Assembly: GCF_039545095.1 (NCBI RefSeq)
Contig: NZ_BAABRS010000002.1
Location: 1-64,000 of the forward strand
Length of the DNA stretch: 64,000 nt
Origin: Fodinibius salicampi
Lineage (GTDB): Bacteria > Bacteroidota > Rhodothermia > Balneolales > Balneolaceae
Reading direction: 5' to 3'
Below the pieces are notes generated by a model that was not told the origin of the DNA, made no database searches, and saw only the letters and a program-made list of their open reading frames with translations. Positions 44,465 to 54,317 of this stretch are shown here, piece by piece. The first letter of the stretch is position 1. Every line of letters begins with the position of its first letter. The translations under genes were made by a program, and so were the position numbers.

Positions 44465-45124
44465 CTATTTTGGATAAATTTGATATACTTTTTCGATGAA
44501 ATAGGATGTTAGTCCGCGTTCTTTGAATCTTTCAAATTCATTTAGTTTTGATTTTTCATATAACAGCTTAATTTCAAAGTTGGGATTAAAATAAGTCCTC
44601 AATTCTTTTTGAGACACTGAGAAGGGAGGTCCCTGCATCTCTTCCTGTTTATATTCGAAGGTTTGCAGGAGAATTTGAGTATGAGAATGGCAAAAAGATT
44701 GTAGATGTGGGATATATTTTTTTCTTATTTCCGGAGGTAAAGCAATAAGAGCAGCTTTGTCGTAAATAGCATCAACTTTGCCAATTACGTCAGGCGAAAT
44801 ATTCAGGAAATCATCCTTCCAAATCTCCATTGAGTTCGCTTCAAAAACAGTATGTCCCTTGCGATTTGTGCACGTAAAAAAAAGAGAGCTGTTTCGTTCA
44901 AGCTGTTTTATGGCTTTTGCTGATACTTCAATTCCAATTACATGAAAGTTTTTCTGTAGTAGCCAAAGTAAATCTATGCTCTTTCCACAGAGAGGTACTA
45001 GCACTTTTGCATTAGCGGGAAGATTAAATTGAGGCCAAAGTTTAGGCAGTAGTGGATAAACATGATCCATATGCCATCCTGTGTTGCCTTTTTCCCAGCG
45101 GTTTTTCCAATAACTAATATTCAT
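44465..45124 (-). CDS. Thiopurine S-methyltransferase (TPMT)-family methyltransferase
   Basis: 219 residues. TPMT signature: WKNRWEKGNTGWHMDHVYP (about 5-23) and VLVPLCGKSIDLLWLL, with VIGIEVS as the SAM acidic loop and DAIYDKAALIALPPEIR. Bacterial TPMT relatives methylate thiopurines, selenium/tellurium compounds or thiocyanate. Substrate not assignable. Stand-alone gene. Confidence 0.88.
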   Translation of the reverse strand: MNISYWKNRWEKGNTGWHMDHVYPLLPKLWPQFNLPANAKVLVPLCGKSIDLLWLLQKNFHVIGIEVSAKAIKQLERNSSLFFTCTNRKGHTVFEANSMEIWKDDFLNISPDVIGKVDAIYDKAALIALPPEIRKKYIPHLQSFCHSHTQILLQTFEYKQEEMQGPPFSVSQKELRTYFNPNFEIKLLYEKSKLNEFERFKERGLTSYFIEKVYQIYPK

Positions 45125-45220
45125 TTAGAATAACATTTTATATTTATTTTGGAACCTAAAAGGTAATTCTTACAGTTAAAGATATTCAACTGTGTTAAAA
45201 TTTTAGTTTAAACGAATATT

Positions 45221-45718
45221 ATGGAACCTTCATTTTTATGGATGCCGACCACTAAAGTAGTATTTGCTATATTGCTAGGTAGCTTAATTGGTCTGGAACG
45301 TGAATTAGCAGAAAAACCCGCCGGGCTTCGAACCCATATGCTCGTATGTGGAGCTTCTTCTCTTTTAGTAGTGTTGGGAGATATTATGATCGCTAATTAT
45401 AGTAACGGACCGGTTGTAGAAGTCATCCAGGCCGATCCTATTCGAATTATGGAGGCAATTATTACCGGCATTAGTTTTTTGGGAGCAGGTACTATCATTT
45501 TTCGTAACCAGAAAGAGAGTGTTGAGGGACTAACCACTGCTGCTTCTATCTTATTTGCAGCTGCAATCGGTATTACTGTTGCGTTACAAGAGTTCATGCT
45601 GGCCTCTATTCTTACGGTTATCGTAATCGTAATTTTGTTGGGCTTGGGTTATATTGAGCGCCTTATCAAAAAACTTCGCAAGCAGATATACGGCGATAAT
45701 ACCAACAGCAAAAAATAG
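45221..45718 (+). CDS. MgtC/SapB-family membrane protein
   Basis: 165 residues with four to five membrane segments. Typical LLGSLIGLERELAEKPAGLRTHMLVC (about 18-43) and GAGTIIF. These proteins are linked to Mg2+ homeostasis and, in pathogens, to ATP synthase control. The MATE gene starts 6 nt after the stop. Confidence 0.88.
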   Translation: MEPSFLWMPTTKVVFAILLGSLIGLERELAEKPAGLRTHMLVCGASSLLVVLGDIMIANYSNGPVVEVIQADPIRIMEAIITGISFLGAGTIIFRNQKESVEGLTTAASILFAAAIGITVALQEFMLASILTVIVIVILLGLGYIERLIKKLRKQIYGDNTNSKK

Positions 45719-45724
45719 CATCCA

Positions 45725-47029
45725 TTGAATCGTAAGATTCTAAACCTGGCTATACCCAATATTATCAGCAACCTATCGGTTCCGTTGTTAGGCGCAGTAG
45801 ATACCGCACTGGTGGGACACTTGGAAGATGCGTACTATCTGGGCGCTATTTCTCTCGGAGGAATGATTTTCAACTTTATATTTTGGGGGTTTGGATTTTT
45901 GCGGATGGGGACAACGGGTATTACTGCCCAAGCCTACGGAGAAGAAAACAAAACAGAAAGCGTTATGACGCTGGCGCGAGCCCTGATGGTGGCGGGTCTG
46001 TTTAGCTTTCTTATCATCTTACTTCAGGCCTGGATAGCAGATATTAGCTTTTGGCTGGTTGAGGCATCTCCGGAAGTGGAACGCTATACCCGGATCTATT
46101 TTGATATTCGAATCTATTCGGCTCCTGCCACGCTTGGACTCTATGCAATTAACGGTTGGTTCCTTGGGATGCAGAACGCTCGTTATCCGATGATCGTCAC
46201 TATCTTTCTAAATGCGCTGAATATAGCGCTTGATGTGTATTTCGTATACGCGCTTGGCATGCATGTGGATGGAGTGGCTATCGGAACGCTTATTGCCCGT
46301 TATGCAGGGATCTCTTTAGCTGTTACATTACTGATATATAAATACAGGGATTGGCTAAAGGGATATGCGCAGACGGTTTTACTCGAAGTTAAAGCATTGA
46401 AAAAATTCTTTTCGGTAAATCGCGATATTTTTATCCGTACTCTTTGCCTGATTTTTACTTTTTCCTTCTTTACAGCCAAGTCAGCTTCTTTTGGGGATGT
46501 AATATTAGCTGCGAATTCCATTTTGCTACAACTTTGGATGATGGTCTCGTATGGAATTGATGGCTTTGCCTATGCCGCAGAAAGTTTGATCGGACGCTAT
46601 AAGGGGTCGCGCCAGCAAAAACGGTTAAAGCTAGCTGTGAAATATTGTTTTATTTGGGGAGTCGGCATTGGAGTTCTTGCGTCAGCGATATATGCGGTCT
46701 TTAATGTACATATCCTCGAAATATTTACCGACCAGCAGAAAGTCATTGCTACGGCCATGACGGTATTTGCCTGGACAATTGCAGGGCCCACGGTGAGCAG
46801 CTTCTCTTATCTTTGGGACGGGGTTTTTATAGGAGCCACCGAAACAATTCCTATGCGCAATTCAATGATTATTGCAACCATCGGCTGTTTCTTGCCGGCC
46901 TATTTTATAGGAGTGGAATTTTTGGGCAATCATGCGCTCTGGTTTGCGATGACGCTTTTTATGCTTGCCCGGGGAGCGACCCTTACTTACTATGCCCCAA
47001 GGTACATTTTAAAAACAGTTGATACGTAG
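45725..47029 (+). CDS. MATE-family efflux transporter (DinF-like)
   Basis: 434 residues with 12 membrane segments. It starts at TTG, no ATG fits. NLSVPLLGAVDTALVGHL and GFLRMGTTGITAQAYGEEN near the N-terminus are the first-half MATE signatures. It exports cationic or drug-like compounds using Na+ or H+; the substrate is unknown. Paired with the MgtC gene. Confidence 0.88.
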   Translation: MNRKILNLAIPNIISNLSVPLLGAVDTALVGHLEDAYYLGAISLGGMIFNFIFWGFGFLRMGTTGITAQAYGEENKTESVMTLARALMVAGLFSFLIILLQAWIADISFWLVEASPEVERYTRIYFDIRIYSAPATLGLYAINGWFLGMQNARYPMIVTIFLNALNIALDVYFVYALGMHVDGVAIGTLIARYAGISLAVTLLIYKYRDWLKGYAQTVLLEVKALKKFFSVNRDIFIRTLCLIFTFSFFTAKSASFGDVILAANSILLQLWMMVSYGIDGFAYAAESLIGRYKGSRQQKRLKLAVKYCFIWGVGIGVLASAIYAVFNVHILEIFTDQQKVIATAMTVFAWTIAGPTVSSFSYLWDGVFIGATETIPMRNSMIIATIGCFLPAYFIGVEFLGNHALWFAMTLFMLARGATLTYYAPRYILKTVDT

Positions 47030-47056
47030 CAAGGTATAATAGATATAGCTTCGGAT

Positions 47057-48802
47057 TTATAGATCCGTATTGTCTACTTCTTTTTTATAGATAGGAAGTC
47101 GCGAAGTATCGTCTGCTTTATCCATTTTTTCTAAGATATGTTTGACTGCTTCATGAGGCTCTCGGTAGAAATGGTCGGCTCCCAGGAAGTTACGGACTCC
47201 CGACTTGTCAACGACATCCCGAACCGGACCCTTGAGGCCGGTTATATAAAGTTCAATATCCCAGTTCTTTAGGGTTGTAATCATTGATTTTAGCTGGTCA
47301 ACCGCAGTGGTATCCAGTGTATTAATCGTGCTTCCGTCAATAATGACATACCGAGTGCGTTCATTTCGTTCTTCCGTTTTCTTGATGATGTAATCGCGGA
47401 AAAAGTCGGCGTTCATGAAAGAAAAGGAAGCATCAACGCGGAGTATCAGAATACCATCAATGGGTTGTGCCTCAGAATTCCGGTTAATGTTTTGGAACAG
47501 TCTCGTCCCCGGGATGAGTCCCAGCTCAGCAACATTGGGCCGGCTATATTTATACAGCATGTTAACCATAGAGGCTACTACTCCCAATAAAATGCCTTCC
47601 TGAATACCAATAAAAAGAGTACAGACTGCAGTAAAAGTGGCAATTAATCCCTCGCTCTTTTTGGTAGTGAACAGAAACTTAAATTCCTGGATGTCGATCA
47701 AATTGAGGGCAGATACGATGATGATTGCTGCCAGGATTGGCATGGGCAGGAAATAGAAAATCGGAGTAAGAAATAGTAGGGTCGCTATTATTACTGAAGA
47801 AGTAATGATATTGGCTAGGGGAGTTTGAACATTAGCCTGTTCTGAAGCCGCTGATCGTGAAAAACTTCCGGAAACCGGTATAGATTGGAAAAAACTTCCT
47901 AGGAAATTGGAAGCCCCAATAGCAACCAGTTCATGGTTGGCATCAATAATATAATCGTGTTTTTTAGCAAAAGTACGTCCCAGTGAGGCAACAACCATAA
48001 ATTGTACAAGCGCAAGGGTTATGGCGGTGGGCAACAGCTCTCTCATATTATTAAAGTTAATGTCAGGCATCGTCAGCGGGGGAAGTCCGGTAGGAATATC
48101 TCCAACCAGTTGAATGCCCTGGGTACCGGCATTTAAAAACCAGGCTGTCGCAATACTAAGAACTAAAATAACCACCGAAGCAGGGAAGCTAGATTTTATG
48201 TACTTGATTATTGCTAAAAGAGCAATGGCTGTTCCGCCCCAGGCAAATGTATAGGGATCTATTTGATCGAACTTTTGAATCACTTCTTCTATAATAACAA
48301 CAATGTACTGACTGTTGGATAGCTCTATGCCTAAAAGATTGTTCATCTGCGTGAAGGCGATTATGAGCGGAGCGGCAAGGGTAAATCCGGCAATAACCGG
48401 ACGTGAAAACACATTAAAGACCGCGCCAAGCTGCATGGATCCCATGATCAATTGTAATCCGCCGGCCATCATTGTAAGCAGGATAGCCAGCGATATATAT
48501 TCGGCACTGTTGGGTTCTGCCAATAAACTAACTCCCGCCGCGATAATAAGCATGTCAACCGCAACGGGCCCCACAGAAAGATTTTTAGAAGTCCCCAGAA
48601 AAGGATAGACCAAGAGGGGAATAACTCCGGCATATAGTCCATAAATGGGAGGTACGCCGGCAATTACGGCATAAGCCATTCCCTGCGGAATGAACATAAT
48701 ACCCGTAGTAAGTCCCGCAGACAAATCTCCCTGGAATTTTGATAGGCTATAAAAGGGAAGCCAATCAACGATTTTAAAAGTCTTCTTGAGCCATTTAAGC
48801 AT
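47057..48802 (-). CDS. SulP-family anion transporter with STAS domain
   Basis: 581 residues. About 12 membrane segments to residue 430 with the family block GLYAGVIPLLVYPFLGTSK, and a C-terminal STAS domain (about 450-560, VIIDGSTINTLDTTAVDQLK). SulP carriers move sulfate, bicarbonate or organic anions. It lies next to a DASS/SLC13-type carrier, so the block handles anions. Confidence 0.9.
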   Translation of the reverse strand: MLKWLKKTFKIVDWLPFYSLSKFQGDLSAGLTTGIMFIPQGMAYAVIAGVPPIYGLYAGVIPLLVYPFLGTSKNLSVGPVAVDMLIIAAGVSLLAEPNSAEYISLAILLTMMAGGLQLIMGSMQLGAVFNVFSRPVIAGFTLAAPLIIAFTQMNNLLGIELSNSQYIVVIIEEVIQKFDQIDPYTFAWGGTAIALLAIIKYIKSSFPASVVILVLSIATAWFLNAGTQGIQLVGDIPTGLPPLTMPDINFNNMRELLPTAITLALVQFMVVASLGRTFAKKHDYIIDANHELVAIGASNFLGSFFQSIPVSGSFSRSAASEQANVQTPLANIITSSVIIATLLFLTPIFYFLPMPILAAIIIVSALNLIDIQEFKFLFTTKKSEGLIATFTAVCTLFIGIQEGILLGVVASMVNMLYKYSRPNVAELGLIPGTRLFQNINRNSEAQPIDGILILRVDASFSFMNADFFRDYIIKKTEERNERTRYVIIDGSTINTLDTTAVDQLKSMITTLKNWDIELYITGLKGPVRDVVDKSGVRNFLGADHFYREPHEAVKHILEKMDKADDTSRLPIYKKEVDNTDL

Positions 48803-48805
48803 AAG

Positions 48806-49012
48806 TTAAAATGACCAAAATATGGGAATAAAAATAGTTGCCAGAATCCAAAAAATGATATTAAGAGGTAAACCTATTTTGGTAAAGTCAGTAAATTTAT
48901 ACTGTCCAGCACTGTAAATCAAGGTATTTGTCTGAAAACAAAAAGGGGTAATAAAGCTTAACGAAGCCGCATAGGTTACAGTGAATAAAAAAGGATAAGG
49001 ACTAACGTCCAT
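48806..49012 (-). pseudogene. C-terminal fragment of a second DASS/SLC13 transporter
   Basis: A 68-residue frame aligning with the very end of the neighbouring DASS carrier: YAASLSFITPF against YAACLTFITPF, TNTLIYSAGQYKFTDF against ANTLIYGPGQYKFTDF, and IFIPIFWSF against VFIPIIWPL. It is diverged by many substitutions, so it is not a recent copy. Only the last helices remain, between the SulP and DASS genes. It is probably the remnant of an older tandem gene deleted or replaced in its 5' part. Confidence 0.7.
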
Positions 49013-49031
49013 AGTATTTGCTGTTTCTTTT

Positions 49032-50816
49032 CTATAGCGGCCAGATGATAGGTATAAAAACCGTAGCGATAATCCAGTAAATAAGGTTTAACGGCAATCC
49101 TATTTTTGTAAAATCAGTGAATTTGTATTGCCCCGGACCATAAATGAGGGTATTCGCATGATGTCCAAAGGGAGTGATAAAGGTAAGGCATGCGGCATAA
49201 CTTACCGCAAGGACCATGGGTTCAGGATTTACTCCTATTTGCCCGGCTACCTCAAAGGCAATGGGGGCCAACAGTGCCACAGAAGCGTTCGTTGTTATTA
49301 TAGCAGTAATCATGGTGGTAATCAGATATAAACCTGACAGAAGTGCTACTGGCCCCAAGTCATGTAGCAGATTAATCAGAGTTTCTGCAATTATAGCTCC
49401 TGCCCCTGTTTTGTCAATGGCAGTTCCCAATGGTAAAACTCCGACCAGCAGCATAATAATTTTCCAGTTTATGGCCGTGTAGGCTTCTTCAGTAGATATG
49501 CATCCGGTAAGAATCAGCGCAATAACTCCGGCCGGAGCCGTAACGACTATGGGGGCAATTCCCAGTGCTGCAATACCCACTACCATTGCTAATATGCCGA
49601 GGACAATGGGAGTTTTCTCGGTGCGGGGCCGCATGACATCAAGTTCAGAGGTAATGACAAAGGCCGGATCGTTACTCAGTTCTTGAATACGCTCTTTGCT
49701 CATGCTGAGTAAAATAGAATCTCCACCACTGAGCTGAATGTCTCCCAGCTTTTCTTGTTGGAGTTTTCCATGATGTCGAATAGCCAGTGGAACTGCTCCA
49801 AAACGTTCTCCAAAATCGATATCAGATAGTTTTAAGGCTTCGAGGGAAGATTCCGGAGCCACCGCTGCCTCGACGAGGGCATCCCGTCCGTGTTGAAGAT
49901 CCATGTCAACCCATTCATGGGAGGGACGTAAGGCCAAATCCTCACGACGAAGTAATTTTTCAATTTCATCGGCGCTACCGCGGATACGTAATATATCATT
50001 TTTCTGGATTCGAACCTCGTTTCGTTGTGCGGAGGAGTCGTACCCTGATTTGAAGATTCGCAAAACGTCAAGGTCAAGCGCACGCGTTAGCTTTTCGGCA
50101 TCCAGAATATTGCCAATAAGGTCTGACCCCGGCTGGACAGTTAAGTCGGTGAGGTACTCGTTCATTCCAAATTCTGCCGTCAGTTCATCTTCTTCTTCCT
50201 CGCGCCGTGATGGGATGGCGTTTATTCCATATAAAAACATATAAAGAAAACCGGCTCCCAAAAATAACAGTCCCATTGGTGTAAAGTCGAACATGCTAAA
50301 TCCTGTGCCTCCCCGATCTTCTACAATAGAACTTACCAATAAATTTGTTGAGGTTCCGATAAGGGTACTGATACCACCAAAAATGCCGGCAAAAGAAAGA
50401 GGCATTAACAACTTTGAGGGACTGATGCCAATACGGGTTGCAATATCAATCATGACCGGAATGAAAATCATAATCACGGCCGTATTATTCATAAAAGAGG
50501 AGGTAAAGCTCACAAATAGCAACATAACAAGGAGCCACGGCCAAAAGCTGTTTTCCATTTTGGCACAAAAAAAGTTACCAGCTTTATTGAGTATTCCGGT
50601 TCTGCGGAGGCCCTCACTGATTACAAACATGGCCGCGATAGTAATGGTCGCGGGATTACTGACTCCTGAAAATCCCTCTTGGGGTGTAAGTATGCCTGAT
50701 GCTAAAAGACAGACGACTAATATAATGGCAGCTACATCAAACGATACATAGTCTGTAGCAAATAAGAAAAGAGCAAGCCCAAGCAAGGCAAAAACAAAAA
50801 TAATTTCGAAAGACAT
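49032..50816 (-). CDS. DASS/SLC13-family anion transporter with two TrkA_C domains
   Basis: 594 residues. Two hydrophobic halves (about 1-205 and 390-594) flank a cytosolic insert with two TrkA_C/RCK_C domains (about 220-290 and 305-380, DILRIRGSADEIEKLL and DSILLSMSKERI). Substrates of such carriers are sulfate, dicarboxylates or other anions. A diverged fragment of its C-terminus lies just downstream at 48806-49012. Confidence 0.88.
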   Translation of the reverse strand: MSFEIIFVFALLGLALFLFATDYVSFDVAAIILVVCLLASGILTPQEGFSGVSNPATITIAAMFVISEGLRRTGILNKAGNFFCAKMENSFWPWLLVMLLFVSFTSSFMNNTAVIMIFIPVMIDIATRIGISPSKLLMPLSFAGIFGGISTLIGTSTNLLVSSIVEDRGGTGFSMFDFTPMGLLFLGAGFLYMFLYGINAIPSRREEEEDELTAEFGMNEYLTDLTVQPGSDLIGNILDAEKLTRALDLDVLRIFKSGYDSSAQRNEVRIQKNDILRIRGSADEIEKLLRREDLALRPSHEWVDMDLQHGRDALVEAAVAPESSLEALKLSDIDFGERFGAVPLAIRHHGKLQQEKLGDIQLSGGDSILLSMSKERIQELSNDPAFVITSELDVMRPRTEKTPIVLGILAMVVGIAALGIAPIVVTAPAGVIALILTGCISTEEAYTAINWKIIMLLVGVLPLGTAIDKTGAGAIIAETLINLLHDLGPVALLSGLYLITTMITAIITTNASVALLAPIAFEVAGQIGVNPEPMVLAVSYAACLTFITPFGHHANTLIYGPGQYKFTDFTKIGLPLNLIYWIIATVFIPIIWPL

Positions 50817-51011
50817 TGTTGCTAAACAACTTATTTCAAAAGATGCATAAATGGCTGGGTAAAATATTGAATATTTAACTTATAAATAAGGGTGCGTGTG
50901 ATGAAATTATAAGATCGTTTAACAAAAAAATCTATTTAATTAGGCTATGTGTATGAAAGGGAGGCGTAAAAAAGTATAAACCAGGGAAGTAATTAATTAA
51001 ATATCATATCC

Positions 51012-51051
51012 ACCTTCTTTTAAGAAGGTATATATTTTTTTGTTATCTTTG
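51012..51051 (+). promoter_or_regulatory. Palindrome overlapping a TAnnTTTG promoter
   Basis: ACCTTCTT-TT-AAGAAGGT (51012-51029) is an 8-bp inverted repeat with a 2-nt spacer. It ends 14 nt before a -7 type box TATCTTTG (51044-51051), so it covers the place of the -33 box. The gene at 51097 starts 46 nt after the box. It may be an operator for a dimeric regulator; the T-rich stretch after it also allows a terminator-like hairpin, but no upstream gene reads into it. Confidence 0.5.
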
Positions 51052-51096
51052 CTAGAAATCGATATCAAAAAAATTAACTGTTAAAGTCTATATCGT

Positions 51097-51453
51097 ATGA
51101 AATACGAGCACAAGTTTTTCTATTTATGTAAGACACCTCTCAGTGCTGAGGGCCCCAAAGATGTAGAAATTATTACTAAAGTAGAAGATAGCAAGCAGTT
51201 TCCTGAAGTCTTCAAGGAGTATGAAAAATTACGTTCTCATGCTTTTAATGATGACGATCTGTACAGTATTATTCGTGCGGATGATGTATACGATCTTATC
51301 CGTACGGGAAACGAAAAACAGGCTAAAGATGAAGCCTTTGAAAAAGCTCAGCAGGAGATTATAACCAATCTGCAGCATCGCGTTTTACAAGAAGGTGATT
51401 CCAATGCCAAAGCCATTCTTAAAGAAGTGCATGATGTAGAAGCAGAAGCATAA
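51097..51453 (+). CDS. Hypothetical small charged protein
   Basis: 118 residues, helical, highly acidic and basic in alternation, with no signal peptide and no membrane segment. Near the N-terminus a FFYLCKT strand, then EDSKQFPEVFKEYEKLR; the C-terminus is a long helix ending DVEAEA. I do not recognise a family. It has its own apparent promoter with a palindrome (51012-51051) and is 51 nt upstream of the RluA-type gene. Confidence 0.75.
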   Translation: MKYEHKFFYLCKTPLSAEGPKDVEIITKVEDSKQFPEVFKEYEKLRSHAFNDDDLYSIIRADDVYDLIRTGNEKQAKDEAFEKAQQEIITNLQHRVLQEGDSNAKAILKEVHDVEAEA

Positions 51454-51504
51454 TACGCATACCACTTCACGTCATTGCTTCAGTTTTAAACTCGTAGGAT
51501 ATCT

Positions 51505-52215
51505 ATGGCAGCAAAAAAGCGTCCTTTTTATATTATTCATCAGGATAAGGATATTTTTGTTGTCGACAAACCTGCAGGACTATTAGCGGTTCCTATTCCC
51601 AATAGTAGTGTAAAAAATCTATTTGACCTGGTGGCTGATCACCTGGGAAAACATGGAGTGCGGGTGGGAACGGTTCATCGTATTGATCGCTACACCAGCG
51701 GTATCATGGTATTTGCAAAAAATAAGCGTGCATACGATGACTTATATCAAAAATTTCGTAACCACGAGCCTAAACGAACCTATTTAGCGGTGGTCCGCGG
51801 GATTGTAGAGAGAGATGAGGGAACGCTTGAACATCACCTGAAACTTATTAAAGAAGGATTTCGCAATATTGTCGTAGATCCGGATGAGGAGGGGGCTACA
51901 CCAGCCCGCCTTTCATACAAGGTCAAAGAACGATTTTTGGAAAATACCCTGTTAGAAGTAGAATTGGACACCGGTCTGAAAAATCAGATTCGGGTACAAT
52001 TTGAGCATATAGGGCATCAGCTGGTGGGAGATCAGCATTATGCACCTGAAGAAGAGGAGGAGCAGCTTATCAATCGTCAGGCATTACATGCTTATCAACT
52101 GGCTTTTAAACATCCCCGAAAAAAGCGCATGGTACGTTATGAGGCTAAGATACCGGCTGATATGCTTCGGCTCATAGACCATTACCGGTGGAAGAAAGAA
52201 AGTCATACGGAATAA
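51505..52215 (+). CDS. RluA-family pseudouridine synthase
   Basis: 236 residues. It isomerises uridine in rRNA or tRNA. The catalytic motif HRIDRYTSGIMVF (about 60-72) carries the Asp, and a DKPAGLLAVP stretch and a late LVGDQHY are typical. No S4 domain is present, which fits short RluA-like enzymes. Target site unknown. Confidence 0.88.
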   Translation: MAAKKRPFYIIHQDKDIFVVDKPAGLLAVPIPNSSVKNLFDLVADHLGKHGVRVGTVHRIDRYTSGIMVFAKNKRAYDDLYQKFRNHEPKRTYLAVVRGIVERDEGTLEHHLKLIKEGFRNIVVDPDEEGATPARLSYKVKERFLENTLLEVELDTGLKNQIRVQFEHIGHQLVGDQHYAPEEEEEQLINRQALHAYQLAFKHPRKKRMVRYEAKIPADMLRLIDHYRWKKESHTE

Positions 52216-52414
52216 GGGCGGGACCTTTAGTTTTTTTTATCCTCTCTATAAAAACATTTTATCACGTATTCGGAATACTACCTCCCCTTTTTTTGTTATA
52301 TCTATATCGAGATTGGAGCAGAAGTAGCAATAAGTAAGAAAGTATTTCTTAAATACTATAAAGGAAACATCTTTCAGTAATTGTTGTAAAAAACTAAAAG
52401 AAAGAGGTTTGACT

Positions 52415-52915
52415 ATGAGTGATATTCAAACAAAAACGGCACCACGGATGAAAATTAATATTGGAATAAGTGAAAAGAATCGTAAGGCCATTGCAGATGA
52501 ACTGTCAAAGGTGTTGGCAGATTCATATATGTTGTATTTGAAAACGCATAATTACCATTGGAATGTAACTGGAGAACTATTCCATTCGCTCCATGAGCAG
52601 TTCGAGCATCAGTATACAGAACTGGCTGATGCTATCGATGAAATTGCAGAACGCATCCGGGCGTTGGGTTATCGGGCACCGGGTACGTTTAAAGAGTTTC
52701 ATCAATTAACTTCTATTGAGGAAGATACGGAGGAACCTGAAGCGTTGGAAATGGTCCGCCGTTTGGCTTTGGGGAATGAGCAGGTACTACGTACAGCACG
52801 AGAGGCTCTGAAACCTGCAAATGAGGCCGAAGATGAGGCAACTATAGATCTGTTAACAGAACGATTGAAGGTACATTCCAAAACAGCCTGGATGCTTCGA
52901 AGTCACCTCGAGTAA
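52415..52915 (+). CDS. dps: Dps-family ferritin-like DNA-protecting protein
   Basis: 166 residues from ATG 52415 (a TTG lies two codons upstream). Four-helix Dps fold with ferroxidase ligands: H in THNYHWNVTG (helix 1), HSLHEQFEHQYTELADAIDEIAER. It oxidises Fe2+ with H2O2 and stores iron. It stands before a coiled-coil stress protein and a MscS channel, a small stress-linked group. Confidence 0.93.
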   Translation: MSDIQTKTAPRMKINIGISEKNRKAIADELSKVLADSYMLYLKTHNYHWNVTGELFHSLHEQFEHQYTELADAIDEIAERIRALGYRAPGTFKEFHQLTSIEEDTEEPEALEMVRRLALGNEQVLRTAREALKPANEAEDEATIDLLTERLKVHSKTAWMLRSHLE

Positions 52916-53047
52916 TTCATTCACACATATATTGATATTTATTCTGCCGAGAGAGTATTTTACTACTCGCCAGGATTATTTTTTATATCGAATAAGCATG
53001 ACTATAACGAGCGTAATAAAGCTAAAAAATTAAAGAAAATATTTATT

Positions 53048-53338
53048 ATGGCCACACGAGAAGAATATATTGATAAGCTGGAAGCAAAGCTTAAAGAATG
53101 GAATAAACGTATTGATGAGTTCCAGGAAAAAGCCGAACAGGAATCGGATGAATTGAAAGTAAAATTAAATAAGAAAACAGCAGAGCTTAAGCAGAAGCGT
53201 TCTAAGCTGCGCGATAAACTAGAAAAAATTAAAGATTCCGGAGAGGACGCATTCGAAGAAATAAAGAAAGATGCAGAGCTTCTTTGGGATGATATAAAAG
53301 AAGGGTTTACCGAAATAAAATCTATTTTAAAGAAGTAA
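53048..53338 (+). CDS. Coiled-coil stress-response-like protein
   Basis: 96 residues, almost wholly helical and Lys/Glu-rich with heptads (EEYIDKLEAKLKEWNKRI, KLRDKLEKIKDSGEDA). It resembles small cyanobacterial sll1863-like stress proteins by composition, but no firm family call is possible. A hairpin follows the stop. Confidence 0.75.
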   Translation: MATREEYIDKLEAKLKEWNKRIDEFQEKAEQESDELKVKLNKKTAELKQKRSKLRDKLEKIKDSGEDAFEEIKKDAELLWDDIKEGFTEIKSILKK

Positions 53339-53340
53339 AT

Positions 53341-53370
53341 AACAGGCAGATCCATTTGCCTGTTTAATTA
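53341..53370 (+). terminator. Terminator-like hairpin
   Basis: AACAGGCA (53341-53348) pairs with TGCCTGTT (53357-53364) around an 8-nt loop. The T tract is short (TTTAATTA), so it may be weak. Confidence 0.6.
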
Positions 53371-53461
53371 AGGAAGTTGGTCGGTGGGCAAACTATATCT
53401 GATAAAGAATAAATAAACGAGTACATTGGAATCTTATATTTAATCAAACTTTGGGGGTAAT

Positions 53462-54289
53462 ATGGAAGATATAAATGGAATGATGGAGACGGCGACGCCC
53501 TATGTTATAGAGTATGGGCTAAATGTTATTTTTGCCATTCTCATACTCATAGTTGGATGGATTGTAGCTAACTGGGCCAAGGGAAAGATTACCCAAAAAG
53601 GCAGAGCATCTGAGAAACTTGATGATACGCTGACACTCCTCTTCGCCAAGGTTACCAAAATACTTATTTTGGTTGTGGTCGTCATGGCGGTACTTGGGCA
53701 GTTTGGAGTCCAAACTGCTAGTTTAGTTGCTGTTTTGGGTGCCTTGGGTCTGGCCGTTGGTCTGGCATGGCAAGGCGTTCTTGCTGATTTTGCAGCCGGT
53801 ATTATGATATTGGTGATGCGTCCCTTTAAGGTGGGAGATGCTGTTGATATCGCAGGCACCTCCGGAGTAGTACAAGAGATTGGTATTGTCGTTACAAAAT
53901 TAAATACGTTTGATAATATTGCTATGACTTTACCCAACTCAAATGTCTGGGGCACCAATATTAAAAATATGTCCGAAAATGCTATCCGCCGACTCGATAT
54001 GGTAATCGGCTTTGGCTACGATGATGATATGGATGAAGCGATGCGGGTTGTCAATGAGATACTTGCTGAAGATAATCGAGTCCTGGAAGATCCGGCTCCA
54101 CAAGTTGCAGTTTCGGAACTGGGGGGAAGTTCGGTAAATATTAACGTGCGTCCATGGACAAGTAAAGAGGATTATTGGGCGCTCAAATTTGACCTTACCA
54201 AACGCATTAAGGAACGTTTTGATGAAGAGGGTATCAATTTTCCTTATCCTTCGCAGGATGTATACTTATATAATCAGGACGAATCGTAG
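53462..54289 (+). CDS. MscS-family mechanosensitive channel
   Basis: 275 residues. Three N-terminal membrane helices (about 15-35, 60-85, 90-115), with the pore helix LGALGLAVGLAWQGVLADFAAG, then the beta domain (PFKVGDAVDIAG) and a C-terminal mixed domain. It releases solutes on hypo-osmotic shock. Length is the standard MscS size. Confidence 0.93.
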   Translation: MEDINGMMETATPYVIEYGLNVIFAILILIVGWIVANWAKGKITQKGRASEKLDDTLTLLFAKVTKILILVVVVMAVLGQFGVQTASLVAVLGALGLAVGLAWQGVLADFAAGIMILVMRPFKVGDAVDIAGTSGVVQEIGIVVTKLNTFDNIAMTLPNSNVWGTNIKNMSENAIRRLDMVIGFGYDDDMDEAMRVVNEILAEDNRVLEDPAPQVAVSELGGSSVNINVRPWTSKEDYWALKFDLTKRIKERFDEEGINFPYPSQDVYLYNQDES

Positions 54290-54317
54290 AGTCCGGTTGT
54301 ATTAATATTTGAGATAT

